Notes under the pieces: generated by a model
Databases searched by the model: none
Told to the model about the DNA's origin: nothing
What the model saw: the letters and a program-made list of their open reading frames with translations, nothing else
Position numbers and translations under genes: made by a program
In this document: positions 38,701 to 47,525 of the stretch, in pieces
Position numbering within the stretch: position 1 is the stretch's first letter
How the letters are laid out: each line of letters opens with the position of its first letter
NCBI GenBank assembly: GCA_018780435.1
Contig: JADMJS010000192.1
Location: 1-62,968, forward strand
Reading direction: 5' to 3'
Length of the DNA stretch: 62,968 bases
Source of the DNA: Myxococcales bacterium
GTDB lineage: Bacteria; Myxococcota_A; UBA9042; GCA-2863065

Positions 38701-40904
38701 TGTCCCTCCCACTCATCGGGATCGACACGAGCGCATCGAACAACGCGTCGCTCTACCTCGGAGCGCTCGATGCCACCGGGCGACTCCGACACATCCCTCT
38801 ACGCAGGCGCGTCAAGACGGCCATGAATGAAGTGGCGTCAAATCGCGCCCCTGCCGAGCCACGTCTCGCCCTTTCCATGAGTGAGCCGGAGGAGAACGCG
38901 TCGCTCCCGGGGAACGACCGGCTCGGTGGGCTCGGGGTGGTGGAACTCGCCCTAGTGAAAGATGGCTGGCATGGGATGGCGCGACGCTACCGCCAAGGTC
39001 TGCTCGACCTGAACGCGTGGCCGGGGCCCATGGCGGGTCGCTCGGACATGCCCAACTGGCTCGTCTCGGCGGGGTACTTCTTGGCGGGTTCCGACCCAGC
39101 AACGCCGCGCCTGGAAGCCACCTACTGCGCCGCGTCCGGTCTCCCGTCCGACCTGGCCTTCTTCGAATACCGGGCGTGGGACAGGACGAACGGCACGTCC
39201 AGAGCTGTCTACGGCGACGACACCCAGACCGACGACATCCCATGGGCCTACCCGGAACACGACGAGTTTCTCCCCGACTTCGAGTTCTTGCGCCGCGCGC
39301 AGCCTCTGGTGGGGCTCTCGCGCCGCACCGCCCGCCACTTCGAGGCGGTCCTGGAGACCATGGGGATCGCGGGCGCGAGCCGCGTACCCGGTCCAGCGGT
39401 TTCCCTCTACACCAACCCTGCGCTCCTGGACCTCGGTCGCAACTGGGCCGTCTCGACGGAGCTCTCACCGGCCTTCTCGCGCATCGGCCTTTGGCCCTAT
39501 CGCTCTGAGCTGCGACTGCCCGCGGCCCCGACCACCGGCGCACCGCTTGACCCCGGCGACCCGCTCGACCCGGATGGTTCGGCGCCCGTGGCGTGGCAGT
39601 CGGTTGGGAAGGGGTTCGACGCGGGGCGGACGCCGCTTCAGCCAATGCCCGACACGACTACGTCAGGTCCACTGTGGCCCCCGCCGCTGGCGCCTGGTCC
39701 GTGGAGCGGACTGAAGGGGAGCACACCGTCTAATGAGCCCGAGATTGCGCAGCAATCGAGCGATTATCCCATTTCTCGCTGTCAAGCCAACCAACAGCTC
39801 TTCTACGCCTGTCCGGGCCACCCGGACCTGCGCGCAATGCAGGTGGAGCGGCTGACGCGGTGGGGGACGGCTCCCCTCGACCCGTCGCGCCGATCTCGAG
39901 TCGCTGGGCTCTACGCTGATCAATACTCGACGCTCTCACCTCGCATGTGCTGGAGCCGCGACCACGGCGGAGAAGGGGGGCACGCCCCCGGCGGCGGTGC
40001 GTACTGGACCGACGGCTGGCGCGACGTTCTGAGCGACGCTCGTAGCGCCATCCGAAGCGTCAACCCGGACGGCGGTCTCTACAGCGAGGGCTTCTCTGCG
40101 CCCTTCGCCGGATACTCGGACGGCTTCCTCGTCTTGCACGACAGCTTCGACTTGGGAATTCCGCTGGTGCAGGCCGTCTTTCACGACACGGCCGTCTTCA
40201 TCGGACGATACGTCGAGCTCAGCGGCATCGCGGCCGCCAACCGGTCAGCCGCTCTAGCGCGGACCGTTGGCCTTCAGGCGGAGGCCTTCGTGCAAGGCCG
40301 AATGCCCGGCGGGCTCTCGAACGACGCGGCGGGGCAGCTCAATTCGCACGCGTACGCCTATGTTCGCCAGCTCGGAGCCTGGCGCCGCCGGCACGCCGAC
40401 AGCCTCGTCTTCGGAGAGATGCTCGAGACCCCTGGCATCCATCAGGTCGGCGCATCGGTGAGCGACAGCTGTGCGGTCACCGACGCACCACCGGGCGGCG
40501 CCGTGCCGGCACTGGTCGACACGCAGTCCGGTGTATCGGTGGCCGCTCCGGCGGGCCAATGGGTCCCCATCGAGACCATCCGGATGACCGCGAAGAGCAA
40601 AGACGTCGGAGATCCGACGACTTGGGACGAACCCGCCGCTTCGGCCTCACTGTGGCGCACGCGCGGCGGTAAGCACAAGCTCGTCATCGCCTCGGCCGAC
40701 ACGGAGCGCCGTCGCACGGTGGGACTGACTATTGCTGACGTGTCCGAGACTGCAAGCACGCCGGTCATCGTGCGCCAGTTCGATCGTGACGGCGCCGTGG
40801 TCGGTTTCGCCACGATCGACACGTACTTGGACGGTGAACTTCGTATTCAGGTCACACTGCCGCCCTGCTCTGTGTCCGTATTCGAGCTGGAGGTGGCGCC
40901 ATGA
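35760..40904 (+). CDS. Very large Cys-rich, LamG and DUF6259-like glycoside-hydrolase-type protein (frame-shifted N-terminus)
   Basis: 1714 residues from the nominal GTG; coherent coding already begins at about 35685 and really continues from 35443 after a frameshift. Residues 1-360 carry Cys-rich DxDxCT-type repeats. Around residues 480-680 is a concanavalin/LamG-like domain (GTFGMWVGLDG, WHHVAVTLG, VYLDGVDVACID). Residues about 700-1710 form a large alpha/beta and beta region with phrases I associate with DUF6259: GWHGMARRYRQGLLDLNAWP, ADQYSTLSPRMCW, GGAYWTDGWRDVL, GLYSEGF. DUF6259 is a glycoside-hydrolase-like family. A secreted polysaccharide-degrading or binding enzyme is likely, but the catalytic residues are not assigned. 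It overlaps the next gene by 4 nt (ATGA). Confidence 0.65.
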   Translation: MNGQCAECAPEEEECFRCKRSPLGAPISEGGVLVADCGALTLAQCFEPANSAFCSWASAVAAYCRPKPEVTGGEACESADQSECTSSPLSGLCDWIPEVPGFCRATPAVNVCCDDGNERTVADHIVALSLAPGAPTSAVCLGTDRCDEGNPCTRDYWDENLPGGQCVHEPWYDSASSTHFFDGVAIPAGAEAIFPCDDGDACTFLDRCDGFECRGSPVELPLLPTGDPMCHRLVCYGDGRAEWASLEGTLCSDGNPCTSGERCVSGDCDGGEEADCSDDDPCTLNAPCSAQDGCVLPSAPSGTPCDDGRACTVGDACLGAGQTICVGTVECDDADPNTTDYCRESTGACAHTPNTPAGSVPFPDVFLGPPDDPRDFAAVNMGTSGSGSVPPPPPGFSGSNAPPGYATLESVTYCSSAVAFRLNQDVQSACPDLASDCDTTAAPSCIAYPCSSSTCAVPTDLPDVAMTVRRVEGRNTLPGYMSGEGLVALNARPWFDGVHSDGRIIGTFGMWVGLDGVHGVYGIGRVPLLDTAIPGSDPTARMRIEIGHWNDANVESPSPEDGFGSQQGRDLRGIILELASGGVRRRVTAPIYDWARGGWHHVAVTLGTNSLCVYLDGVDVACIDRPAGLFTVHDVGDYLFMLGSVRRGQTGIDETSQARVRVAGLEAWRAALEPEQIAARFRSLVPVAVTIDTGAMQLGLGGAEDGFGIVSLRDLDRNRDWSPAAPSRGLFRLRLIARHDLHTGFHLRPLDRQLPPTDFPPPPPGSTSVRPLEPPAYTEAADNTFRPARAQTPWAFYVDSLSVLGGTPPTHGTSLSPDGRTLHFFQWTDLPLPDPTEFVAGPTDEDVWNTKRYRVVLPFSCQSYTSSSDGDSFCEGDPNRPEAGRIASATVVLWAVPGESAVRGFLTVDLDSEYWSLAESSFPTFEISLSQGNAHAGANLIVPDDNLGRLLPLDLVKHPMADSATFQKVFTAPDLYPSRHLSLPLIGIDTSASNNASLYLGALDATGRLRHIPLRRRVKTAMNEVASNRAPAEPRLALSMSEPEENASLPGNDRLGGLGVVELALVKDGWHGMARRYRQGLLDLNAWPGPMAGRSDMPNWLVSAGYFLAGSDPATPRLEATYCAASGLPSDLAFFEYRAWDRTNGTSRAVYGDDTQTDDIPWAYPEHDEFLPDFEFLRRAQPLVGLSRRTARHFEAVLETMGIAGASRVPGPAVSLYTNPALLDLGRNWAVSTELSPAFSRIGLWPYRSELRLPAAPTTGAPLDPGDPLDPDGSAPVAWQSVGKGFDAGRTPLQPMPDTTTSGPLWPPPLAPGPWSGLKGSTPSNEPEIAQQSSDYPISRCQANQQLFYACPGHPDLRAMQVERLTRWGTAPLDPSRRSRVAGLYADQYSTLSPRMCWSRDHGGEGGHAPGGGAYWTDGWRDVLSDARSAIRSVNPDGGLYSEGFSAPFAGYSDGFLVLHDSFDLGIPLVQAVFHDTAVFIGRYVELSGIAAANRSAALARTVGLQAEAFVQGRMPGGLSNDAAGQLNSHAYAYVRQLGAWRRRHADSLVFGEMLETPGIHQVGASVSDSCAVTDAPPGGAVPALVDTQSGVSVAAPAGQWVPIETIRMTAKSKDVGDPTTWDEPAASASLWRTRGGKHKLVIASADTERRRTVGLTIADVSETASTPVIVRQFDRDGAVVGFATIDTYLDGELRIQVTLPPCSVSVFELEVAP

Positions 40905-43618
40905 CGCCGTGCGACCCCGTGCCGCGCACGGCAGTCATCTTGGCAATAGCGCTTGCGCTGGCGTGCAGCAGCCCGGCTTCGGAGACCGTGCTCGTGGACG
41001 TCGGTACGCCGGACGCCCTCGTGGATGAGAGCGGTGATGACACGCCCGACGTCGTCGACACATCGGATGTCGAGCCCGAGGACACCGTCCCTCCCGACCT
41101 GATGGAGGACGTCTTCGTGCCGCCGCCTTATCAGTGTGGGCTCGAAAAGGGTGTCTGGCCCACGGAGCCGGTATTCGAAGCGTTGCCACCTTATATCGGG
41201 CCGGGGGAAGGCGGGCTCGTCGTGGACTTGACCGGCGACGCCCAACCCGAAATCCTTGGGGCCTATACACTGATTCGAAACGGAACGCTCGTTCCCCAGA
41301 TCGCCCGACGACCGGTTTTCCTGGCGTGGTCCAATGCCGTTGGCGACTTTGACGGTGACGGTCTCTGGGACGTAGCAGGTGTCTTTAACTACGGTGAAAT
41401 TAGCATCGCTTACCAAACGAGTCCGGGCGTCTTCGCCCCGGAAGTCGTGTTGCTCGAATCGAACGAGTACCACAACACACAATTCACGGCTGCCAATCTC
41501 GATGGCGATGCCAAGGCCGAGTTGGTCAACGCGGGCAATGGACGAATGCAGGTGTTCCAGCTTGACATAGCGACGCAAACCCTCGAACTCATCGCCGAAG
41601 ACTGGACATCGGCGTCGACGTACAACAGGTTGCAAGCGATCGACATCGACGGGGATGGTTACGACGAGATACTGTACCACGGTGTGAACAAGGTACTCGA
41701 CGACGGCAGTATTGTGACGATCCCAGGCTATCCCGATCCTGTCGATGGCGGCTCACCTTTGCTGCAGCACGTCCCCTTCGACGTCGAACTCGACGGTGTG
41801 AACGAGATCGTGGGATTCACCTCGAACGCCGACATGGTGGTGATCCGCCCGGGGCCGGAGCCGACCTTCGAGATGTGGGTGAGTTACTTCCCGGACCTCG
41901 GCGTGTTCCCACTCGGAGACCTCGACGGCGACGCGCTCGACGAGATGCTCGTGGCCTCGGACACCGAAGTCGCCCTCTACAGTCGCCGCGGGCCGTCGGA
42001 GTTCGAGGAGCGGGCCCGCGGCCGAGGCCGTCTCGGCCTCCATCCGCCCGTGGTGGACATCGATCTCGACGGCGACCTCGACGTGTATGGCTCGGGGCCC
42101 ATCCTCTTCGAGAACCACGGCCCGATCGGTTTCGAGGCGCACGACGCGCCGCAGATGCGGCTCGAAGGACCGAGCTACGAAGTCGCGTCGGCGAGCGACC
42201 CGAGCCCCTCCGAGTCCTACGACGCGGTGTGTGCGTGTCTCCCGGCCAAGGTCCAGGGACTGGCCGTCGACCTCGACCTCGATGGGATGGACGATGTGGT
42301 CTACGCGAGCGCTCGACAGTTGGTCGTCTCGCGCAGCCTCGGTGATGGACGCTTCGACACGCCACGGTCGACCTACGTGGGGCAGCCGAGCGACCTACGT
42401 CGGTGGGTCGGCCTTGAGGTCGAGGCGACCGACCTCACGGGCGACGGGCGACCCGAGCTCGTACTCCTGACTCGGAACACCGAGTGGCACTGCGACCAGC
42501 GGCATCTCTTTGCGGCCTTTTCGGTCGCTCCCGACTTCTCGCTCGCGCCAGTGCCACTCCCGATCGACTCCCCGCAGGGGATCGACTTCGGAGATGTCGA
42601 CGAAGATGGCCTAGTCGACATCGTCTCCTTTCACCCCTTCGACACGACTGCCACCATGGCATCGAGCGCGGCACCGGAGTGCGCTCCCGTCGAGTTTCTG
42701 GGACCCACCCAGCTCCCGCCGCTACTCGATCGCTGCTGCCAACCGCCGAACGCCTCTGCGGGCGTGCGAGTCACGCGCCAGACCGCGCCCGGCGTATTCG
42801 AGGCCGGACCGCTCACCACGCTCCGGGCCGTCGTCCCCGACAACGCGTGTACTCTCGACGAGGGCTACGCGATCGTCGACGGCACCCTCCTGGACGTGAC
42901 CGGCGACGGGCACCTCGACCTCGTGGCCGCCCACGCGGCGGTCAGGCCGGACATCGAGGACCTGACCCAATACGACGCACCGTGCGAGTGGAACTGCCCG
43001 GCGTATTCAAAGCGAGCGTCCTGGCGCATCGATGGAGCCTTCATCGTGGTCCATCCTGGCGACGGCCAGGGCGGATTCGGCCCAGGCCGCACCATCGGCG
43101 GCGCGGACGACGACGCGGTTCGATCGCTCGACCACGCCGACATCGACGGCGACGGCGACGAGGATGTCATTGTCACGACGGACCTTTGGTCTGGCTTCCT
43201 CGTGAGCCCGAACGCCCCGATGACCCTTCCGACCCTCGACGGTCCCGTGTGCGAGGCCGCGTTGCTCCTCGACCTCGACTCGAGCCCCTTCCAGCGTCGC
43301 CGCCTCGGGTGGTACGCGAGCGACTGGATGCGCCCAGCGAACCTCAATGGCGACCTCTGCGCCGACTTCGCCCCAGCCATATACCACCCGGACTATGACA
43401 CCGGCTCCGTTCAAACGATCCTAGGCGACGGAGCTTACCCCGGCGCCTGGCACACCGTCCCGGTACCGGGCGTCGCCCAAGGCGAAGCCCCCCCCGCTGT
43501 CACGGGTGACTTCAACGGTGACGGCCTCGACGACCTCTACGTCCGCACCACGACTTGGGCCTACCCGGAAGTGCGGGTCCTTCTCAACCGGACGCCGCGC
43601 CCGCCGCTGAGTCAATAG
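40901..43618 (+). CDS. FG-GAP/VCBS repeat lipoprotein
   Basis: 905 residues. The ATG overlaps the preceding stop as ATGA. A signal ends in LALAC, then a Val/Asp/Thr-rich acidic linker. The rest is about ten VCBS/FG-GAP units with DxDxDG loops (DFDGDGLWDVA, NLDGDAKAELV, DIDGDGYDEIL, DLDGDALDEML, DIDLDGDLDVY, DLDLDGMDDVV, DVDEDGLVDIV, DIDGDGDEDVI, DFNGDGLDDLY). These make one or more beta-propellers that bind calcium. Coupled translation with the DUF6259-like protein suggests that the two act together at the cell surface. Confidence 0.8.
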   Translation: MTPCDPVPRTAVILAIALALACSSPASETVLVDVGTPDALVDESGDDTPDVVDTSDVEPEDTVPPDLMEDVFVPPPYQCGLEKGVWPTEPVFEALPPYIGPGEGGLVVDLTGDAQPEILGAYTLIRNGTLVPQIARRPVFLAWSNAVGDFDGDGLWDVAGVFNYGEISIAYQTSPGVFAPEVVLLESNEYHNTQFTAANLDGDAKAELVNAGNGRMQVFQLDIATQTLELIAEDWTSASTYNRLQAIDIDGDGYDEILYHGVNKVLDDGSIVTIPGYPDPVDGGSPLLQHVPFDVELDGVNEIVGFTSNADMVVIRPGPEPTFEMWVSYFPDLGVFPLGDLDGDALDEMLVASDTEVALYSRRGPSEFEERARGRGRLGLHPPVVDIDLDGDLDVYGSGPILFENHGPIGFEAHDAPQMRLEGPSYEVASASDPSPSESYDAVCACLPAKVQGLAVDLDLDGMDDVVYASARQLVVSRSLGDGRFDTPRSTYVGQPSDLRRWVGLEVEATDLTGDGRPELVLLTRNTEWHCDQRHLFAAFSVAPDFSLAPVPLPIDSPQGIDFGDVDEDGLVDIVSFHPFDTTATMASSAAPECAPVEFLGPTQLPPLLDRCCQPPNASAGVRVTRQTAPGVFEAGPLTTLRAVVPDNACTLDEGYAIVDGTLLDVTGDGHLDLVAAHAAVRPDIEDLTQYDAPCEWNCPAYSKRASWRIDGAFIVVHPGDGQGGFGPGRTIGGADDDAVRSLDHADIDGDGDEDVIVTTDLWSGFLVSPNAPMTLPTLDGPVCEAALLLDLDSSPFQRRRLGWYASDWMRPANLNGDLCADFAPAIYHPDYDTGSVQTILGDGAYPGAWHTVPVPGVAQGEAPPAVTGDFNGDGLDDLYVRTTTWAYPEVRVLLNRTPRPPLSQ

Positions 43619-43635
43619 GGGTCTGAAGCGGGTGA

Positions 43636-43905
43636 ACTCTCTTCCGCTGGCGCTTCATCGCGGGTGCCTCCGCGGCAGGCCTCCACGGCCACATGCTCGG
43701 CACGCTCGGGCGCTGCGGTAGCGCCCTCGGTATCGCGTTTCAGCTCATGGGGGACGTGCACGAGGTGACCGGCGACTCGGCCATCACCGGCAAGGACGTA
43801 CTCGCGGACTTGCGGGAAGGCAAGCTCAGTTGCCCCTTCAGCCTCGCTTGGGTCACGAAGCGCTGGCGGAGCGACGAGTTGGCCCGCGGCTGGCACAATA
43901 CGTAG
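43636..43905 (+). pseudogene. Polyprenyl diphosphate synthase C-terminal remnant
   Basis: Right after a TGA, a frame of about 89 codons encodes LFRWRFIAGASAAGLHGH, a GSALGIAFQLMGDVHEV stretch and TGKDVLADLREGKLSCPF. It aligns by eye with the second half of trans-isoprenyl diphosphate synthases, including the second Asp-rich region, which should read DDxxD but here reads GDVHE. The first half and the FARM motif are missing, and it ends at a stop codon. It is a decayed fragment of an isoprenoid synthase. Confidence 0.75.
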
Positions 43906-44162
43906 CGCAGGCACGCGTATTGATAGCGGGCGCGGAGGCGCTCACTTCGGTCCATCTCGGTCAGTGCGGATCGGAACTTCGATTGACGTCGCCTGCCACG
44001 CCCTGCGGGACAGGGGGCACGCTCAGATAACGTAACATCGAGGAGAAGCGGACGACCCGAGGGGCGGCGCACCGGGCGCACCGGTACCTTCGAAAGCTCA
44101 GTAACGCGGCGTTTGAACCGACCGCCGGGCTCGAGGCCTAGACGCATCAGCATTGAATCGCC

Positions 44163-45920
44163 GTGAGCCGCTCTATAAGCTGCCACGCGGTGACGTTTGC
44201 GCTCCCCACCGCCTGTTCGCCGCTTCGTCGGTCGGTTCGACGCCGACCCGGCGTCGTGATCGCGCTCGCTGCGGCCCTCCTTCTCGGATGTGACGCCGAA
44301 ACCACGACGCCGGTGGCGCAGGCCGCGCCGAGCATCGGCGCTTGCGAGGGTTGCCCGACCGTCGCCCCGAGCCCTCTCCGGCGGCTCACGGAGCTCGAAT
44401 ACCGCCGCACCGTTCGCGATCTCGTGGGTGATGAGCTCGCGGCCGAGCTCGAAGACGCGCTGTGGCGGCATCCGCTCGACGAGGTCTACGGCGGCTTCGG
44501 GACGATGACCACAGCGGTCAGCCCCGAACATGTCGAGACGTGGAACCATGTCGCGACCCAGCTCGCCGAGGCGATCGCGCTCGACGCGGGGCGCCGGCAG
44601 GAGCTCACCGGGTGTGACGAGCCCATGACCGACGTCTGCGCTGAGGCGTGGATCGTCTCGTATGGCCGGCGCGTCTGGCGCCGCACGCTCTCGGGCACCG
44701 ACGTCGCGCAGCTCATGGCGCTGTGGCAGCTCGGCCGCGAGGAAGGCACGGCAGAAGCCACGGAGCTCGTGCTGCTCGCGCTCTTCCAGTCGCCCTACTT
44801 CATCTATCGAACCGAGCTCGGAGGCCCGCAAGTCGGCGAGACCATGTGGGCGTTGACCGCCGAAGAGCAGGCCACTCGGCTGAGCTACGCGCTGTGGGGT
44901 ACGACGCCACCCGCCGAACTGCTCGAGTCGGTCGCAAAGCGTCCCCGGCTCGAACCCGCCGAGCTCGACCAGCTCGCTAGCTCCATGCTGACGAGCCCGA
45001 AGGCGCACGAATGGATCGCGCAGTTCTACGACGAGTGGCTCCGCATCGAGGGCGTGCCGGCTATTCGCTCGACCGGCTTCTTCATCCCATTGGCTGACGT
45101 GGTGGGCCTCCAGCAGGACATGACGCGCGAGCTGCGGGAGTACGTCCGCTGGCTGACCTTCGAGTCGGAGGGGACCTACGAGAGTCTGATGACGTCGCCG
45201 AAGACCTTCGTCGACACGGCGAACCTGGCGAAGATCTACGGCCTGTCCGAGCCGCCACCGAATGGGCAGGTGGAGCGCGACGACGACCAGCGCGATGGTC
45301 TGCTCACGAGGCCCGGCATGCTCGTCGCCACCGCGGAGCTCACGTCGCCCGTTCGCCGGGGCGTGTTCATCCTCCGCGAGATTCTGTGCGAGGCGCTCCC
45401 GAGCCCGTCGCCGTCCCAGCTCTCGCCGCAAGACCTGACGCCGCCCGTCGGCCACGAGAACCTCAGCAGCCGAGACCGATGGACGCAGAAGACGTCGGCC
45501 CCCTACTGCGCGGGGTGCCACGTCCGGATCAACCCCTTCGGCTTCGCGCTCGAGGGCTTCGACTCCGCAGGGCGCTACCGCACGGAGGAGTACACCTTGC
45601 TCGCGGGGCTCGAGGGGGGGGTGCACTTGCCGATCGACACCCAGGTCGACCTGGTCCTCGACCCGGGTCCACCGGTCGAGGTCGCTTCGGGCGCCGCGCT
45701 CGGACGTGCGCTCGGCGCGAGCCTCATCGCGCGTAAGTGTTTCGGAACACAATGGTTTCGTTTTTCCGTCGGTCGCCGCGAGTCGGCTGACGACAGCGCG
45801 TCGCTGACCCCTCTGTGGGAGGCCGTGACACAGGACGCGCCGCTCCGGGAGGTGTTCGGTCGCATTGCGGGCACGGCAGAGTTTCAGTACCGCGCCATCC
45901 CGAAGGAGCTGAATCCGTGA
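44163..45920 (+). CDS. DUF1592/DUF1588-type lipoprotein with c-type haem motif
   Basis: 585 residues from a GTG. After a basic leader, GVVIALAAALLLGC gives a lipobox Cys. The N-terminal block PLRRLTELEYRRTVRDLVGD is the DUF1587 region. The RRTLSGTDVAQLMALW block and PYFIYRTELGG region correspond to the following domains. EWLRIEGVPAI, GLLTRPGMLVATAELTSPVRRG, APYCAGCHVRINPFGFALEGFD and the last helix complete the DUF1592/DUF1588/DUF1585 series. CAGCH is a haem c motif. These large exported proteins are typical of planctomycetes and myxobacteria; function unknown. Coupled to the DUF1552 gene by a GTGA overlap. Confidence 0.85.
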   Translation: MSRSISCHAVTFALPTACSPLRRSVRRRPGVVIALAAALLLGCDAETTTPVAQAAPSIGACEGCPTVAPSPLRRLTELEYRRTVRDLVGDELAAELEDALWRHPLDEVYGGFGTMTTAVSPEHVETWNHVATQLAEAIALDAGRRQELTGCDEPMTDVCAEAWIVSYGRRVWRRTLSGTDVAQLMALWQLGREEGTAEATELVLLALFQSPYFIYRTELGGPQVGETMWALTAEEQATRLSYALWGTTPPAELLESVAKRPRLEPAELDQLASSMLTSPKAHEWIAQFYDEWLRIEGVPAIRSTGFFIPLADVVGLQQDMTRELREYVRWLTFESEGTYESLMTSPKTFVDTANLAKIYGLSEPPPNGQVERDDDQRDGLLTRPGMLVATAELTSPVRRGVFILREILCEALPSPSPSQLSPQDLTPPVGHENLSSRDRWTQKTSAPYCAGCHVRINPFGFALEGFDSAGRYRTEEYTLLAGLEGGVHLPIDTQVDLVLDPGPPVEVASGAALGRALGASLIARKCFGTQWFRFSVGRRESADDSASLTPLWEAVTQDAPLREVFGRIAGTAEFQYRAIPKELNP

Positions 45921-47449
45921 GCGATCCCGGCCGCGAATCACCGCGCCTCGTGGCGCGCCGTCGTTTCCTGCGCGGGATCGGCGGCATGACGCTCGCGATC
46001 CCGTTTCTACCGTCGCTCGCGTGCGAGAAGGGCGACGCCGAAGCGGCGCTCGCGCCCCAGCCCGTGAAGCGCTTCCTCTTCGTCTTCACCGGCAATGGGC
46101 AGGTCCGCGACAACTGGTATCCGTCCGGTGCGCTCCCGTGGGCTGAGCTCGCTGGTGCGCGGGAGGTGGCGCTCTCCGCGTTGCCGGCCGGCGGGCTGTC
46201 GCGTGTCATCGGCCCTGCTTTCGATGGGTTACGCGACAAGCTCACGCTGATTCGCGGCCTCGACGCGCCACACGAACACGCCTGGGGCCACTTCCCACCG
46301 AAGGCGCTCAGCGGCTTCCCGGGGCTCGGCCACTACGCCGTGACCATCGATCAGCTCATGGCACGCTCGACGGCCGTCTACCCGTCGCAACCGGCCGTCC
46401 GGTCGTTGCAGCTGCTCGTGCAGGGTGAGCAGCCCTTCGAGGAGCCGGTCTCCATCTCCAGCCTGAACGGCCAACTGGTGCCGCTCCACGGCGAAACCGA
46501 CCCAAGCCTCGTCTTCGAACGCCTCTTCAGGCGCGGCCGGACGCTCAGCGGCGCCGCACTCGATCGGCGTCGACGCGTCATGGATCTCGTGGGCGGGCAG
46601 CTCGAGGACATCTCGCATAGCAGCCGGATCGGGGCCGATGACCGGCACCGGCTCGAGGCGCACATCACGCACCTCCATGAGCTCGAGTCACGGCTCTTCA
46701 CGTCCGCCGAAAGCGCCGCCGCGATCGCCGCGTGTGGCGGCGATCGCGCGCCCGAACGCCTCGCGCAGCTCGAGGAGAACCTCCCGCAGGTGACGCACGA
46801 CCACATCGACATCGTCTCGGCCGCGTTCCGCTGCGACCTCACGCGGGTCGTCACCTTGCAGCTGTGCCCCGGCACCGACACGCGCCGCTTCATGTTCCTC
46901 GGCGACCAGAAGCTGAGCCAGGACCACCACCTCCTGAGCCACACGGCCGACGGCACGGCGGACGAAGAGCTCGGCCGGGCCAATGCCTGGTACGGTGAGC
47001 GCGTCGCCGAGCTCATGACTCGCCTCGACGGCGACAAGGACGCAGGCACAGGCCGGTCGGTTCTCGACGACTCCTTGGTCTATTGGGGCAACGAGTTCGG
47101 CTGCAACCCCTGGCACGCCTGCAACTCGTTCCCCGTGCTGCTCGGCGGCGGTGCGGCCGGTGCGCTACGGACCGGGCGTTACCTCGACTACCGGCAGCAC
47201 GAGGCCGACCTCTCGCGGCTCCCCGAAGACATGCGTTCGCGCTTCACGCCGCGCGGCCCCGGCCTCGACATCCCGGGCCGCCTCTACAACCAGCTCCTGG
47301 TCACCTTCCTGAACGTGATGGGCGTGCCGCCCTTGGAATTCGAACGCACTGACGGCGGCGGCTTCGGCGACTACGACATCCAGTTCGACGGCTACGACGT
47401 CCCGGACCGCCGAGCTTCGCTCCCGGGCCTACTGCGGGAAGGCGCGTAG
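45917..47449 (+). CDS. DUF1552 family Tat-exported protein
   Basis: 510 residues from the GTG overlapping the DUF1592 stop. It begins SDPGRESPRLVARRRFLRGIGGMTLAIPFLPSLAC, a Tat-type twin-Arg signal (RRRFLRG) followed by a Cys. Phrases LFVFTGNGQVRDNWYP, LIRGLDAPHEHAWGH, ARSTAVYPSQPAVRSLQL and SVLDDSLVYWGNEFG are characteristic of DUF1552. The block from about residue 228 to 350 is duplicated as a fragment at 34546-34893. DUF1552 proteins are exported partners of DUF1592/DUF1588 proteins with no established activity. Confidence 0.88.
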   Translation: MSDPGRESPRLVARRRFLRGIGGMTLAIPFLPSLACEKGDAEAALAPQPVKRFLFVFTGNGQVRDNWYPSGALPWAELAGAREVALSALPAGGLSRVIGPAFDGLRDKLTLIRGLDAPHEHAWGHFPPKALSGFPGLGHYAVTIDQLMARSTAVYPSQPAVRSLQLLVQGEQPFEEPVSISSLNGQLVPLHGETDPSLVFERLFRRGRTLSGAALDRRRRVMDLVGGQLEDISHSSRIGADDRHRLEAHITHLHELESRLFTSAESAAAIAACGGDRAPERLAQLEENLPQVTHDHIDIVSAAFRCDLTRVVTLQLCPGTDTRRFMFLGDQKLSQDHHLLSHTADGTADEELGRANAWYGERVAELMTRLDGDKDAGTGRSVLDDSLVYWGNEFGCNPWHACNSFPVLLGGGAAGALRTGRYLDYRQHEADLSRLPEDMRSRFTPRGPGLDIPGRLYNQLLVTFLNVMGVPPLEFERTDGGGFGDYDIQFDGYDVPDRRASLPGLLREGA

Positions 47450-47525
47450 TCCGCAATTTACTGTTCGATTAGTTAATATCGCCAATCACTTGCCTGGATC
47501 GACTGTGTCCAAGCGACCGGCCCGC

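Noticed and set aside
43740..45941. Very long minus-strand frame over the DUF1592 gene
   Set aside because: Antisense artefact of the high-GC third codon positions; spans an intergenic gap and a pseudogene.
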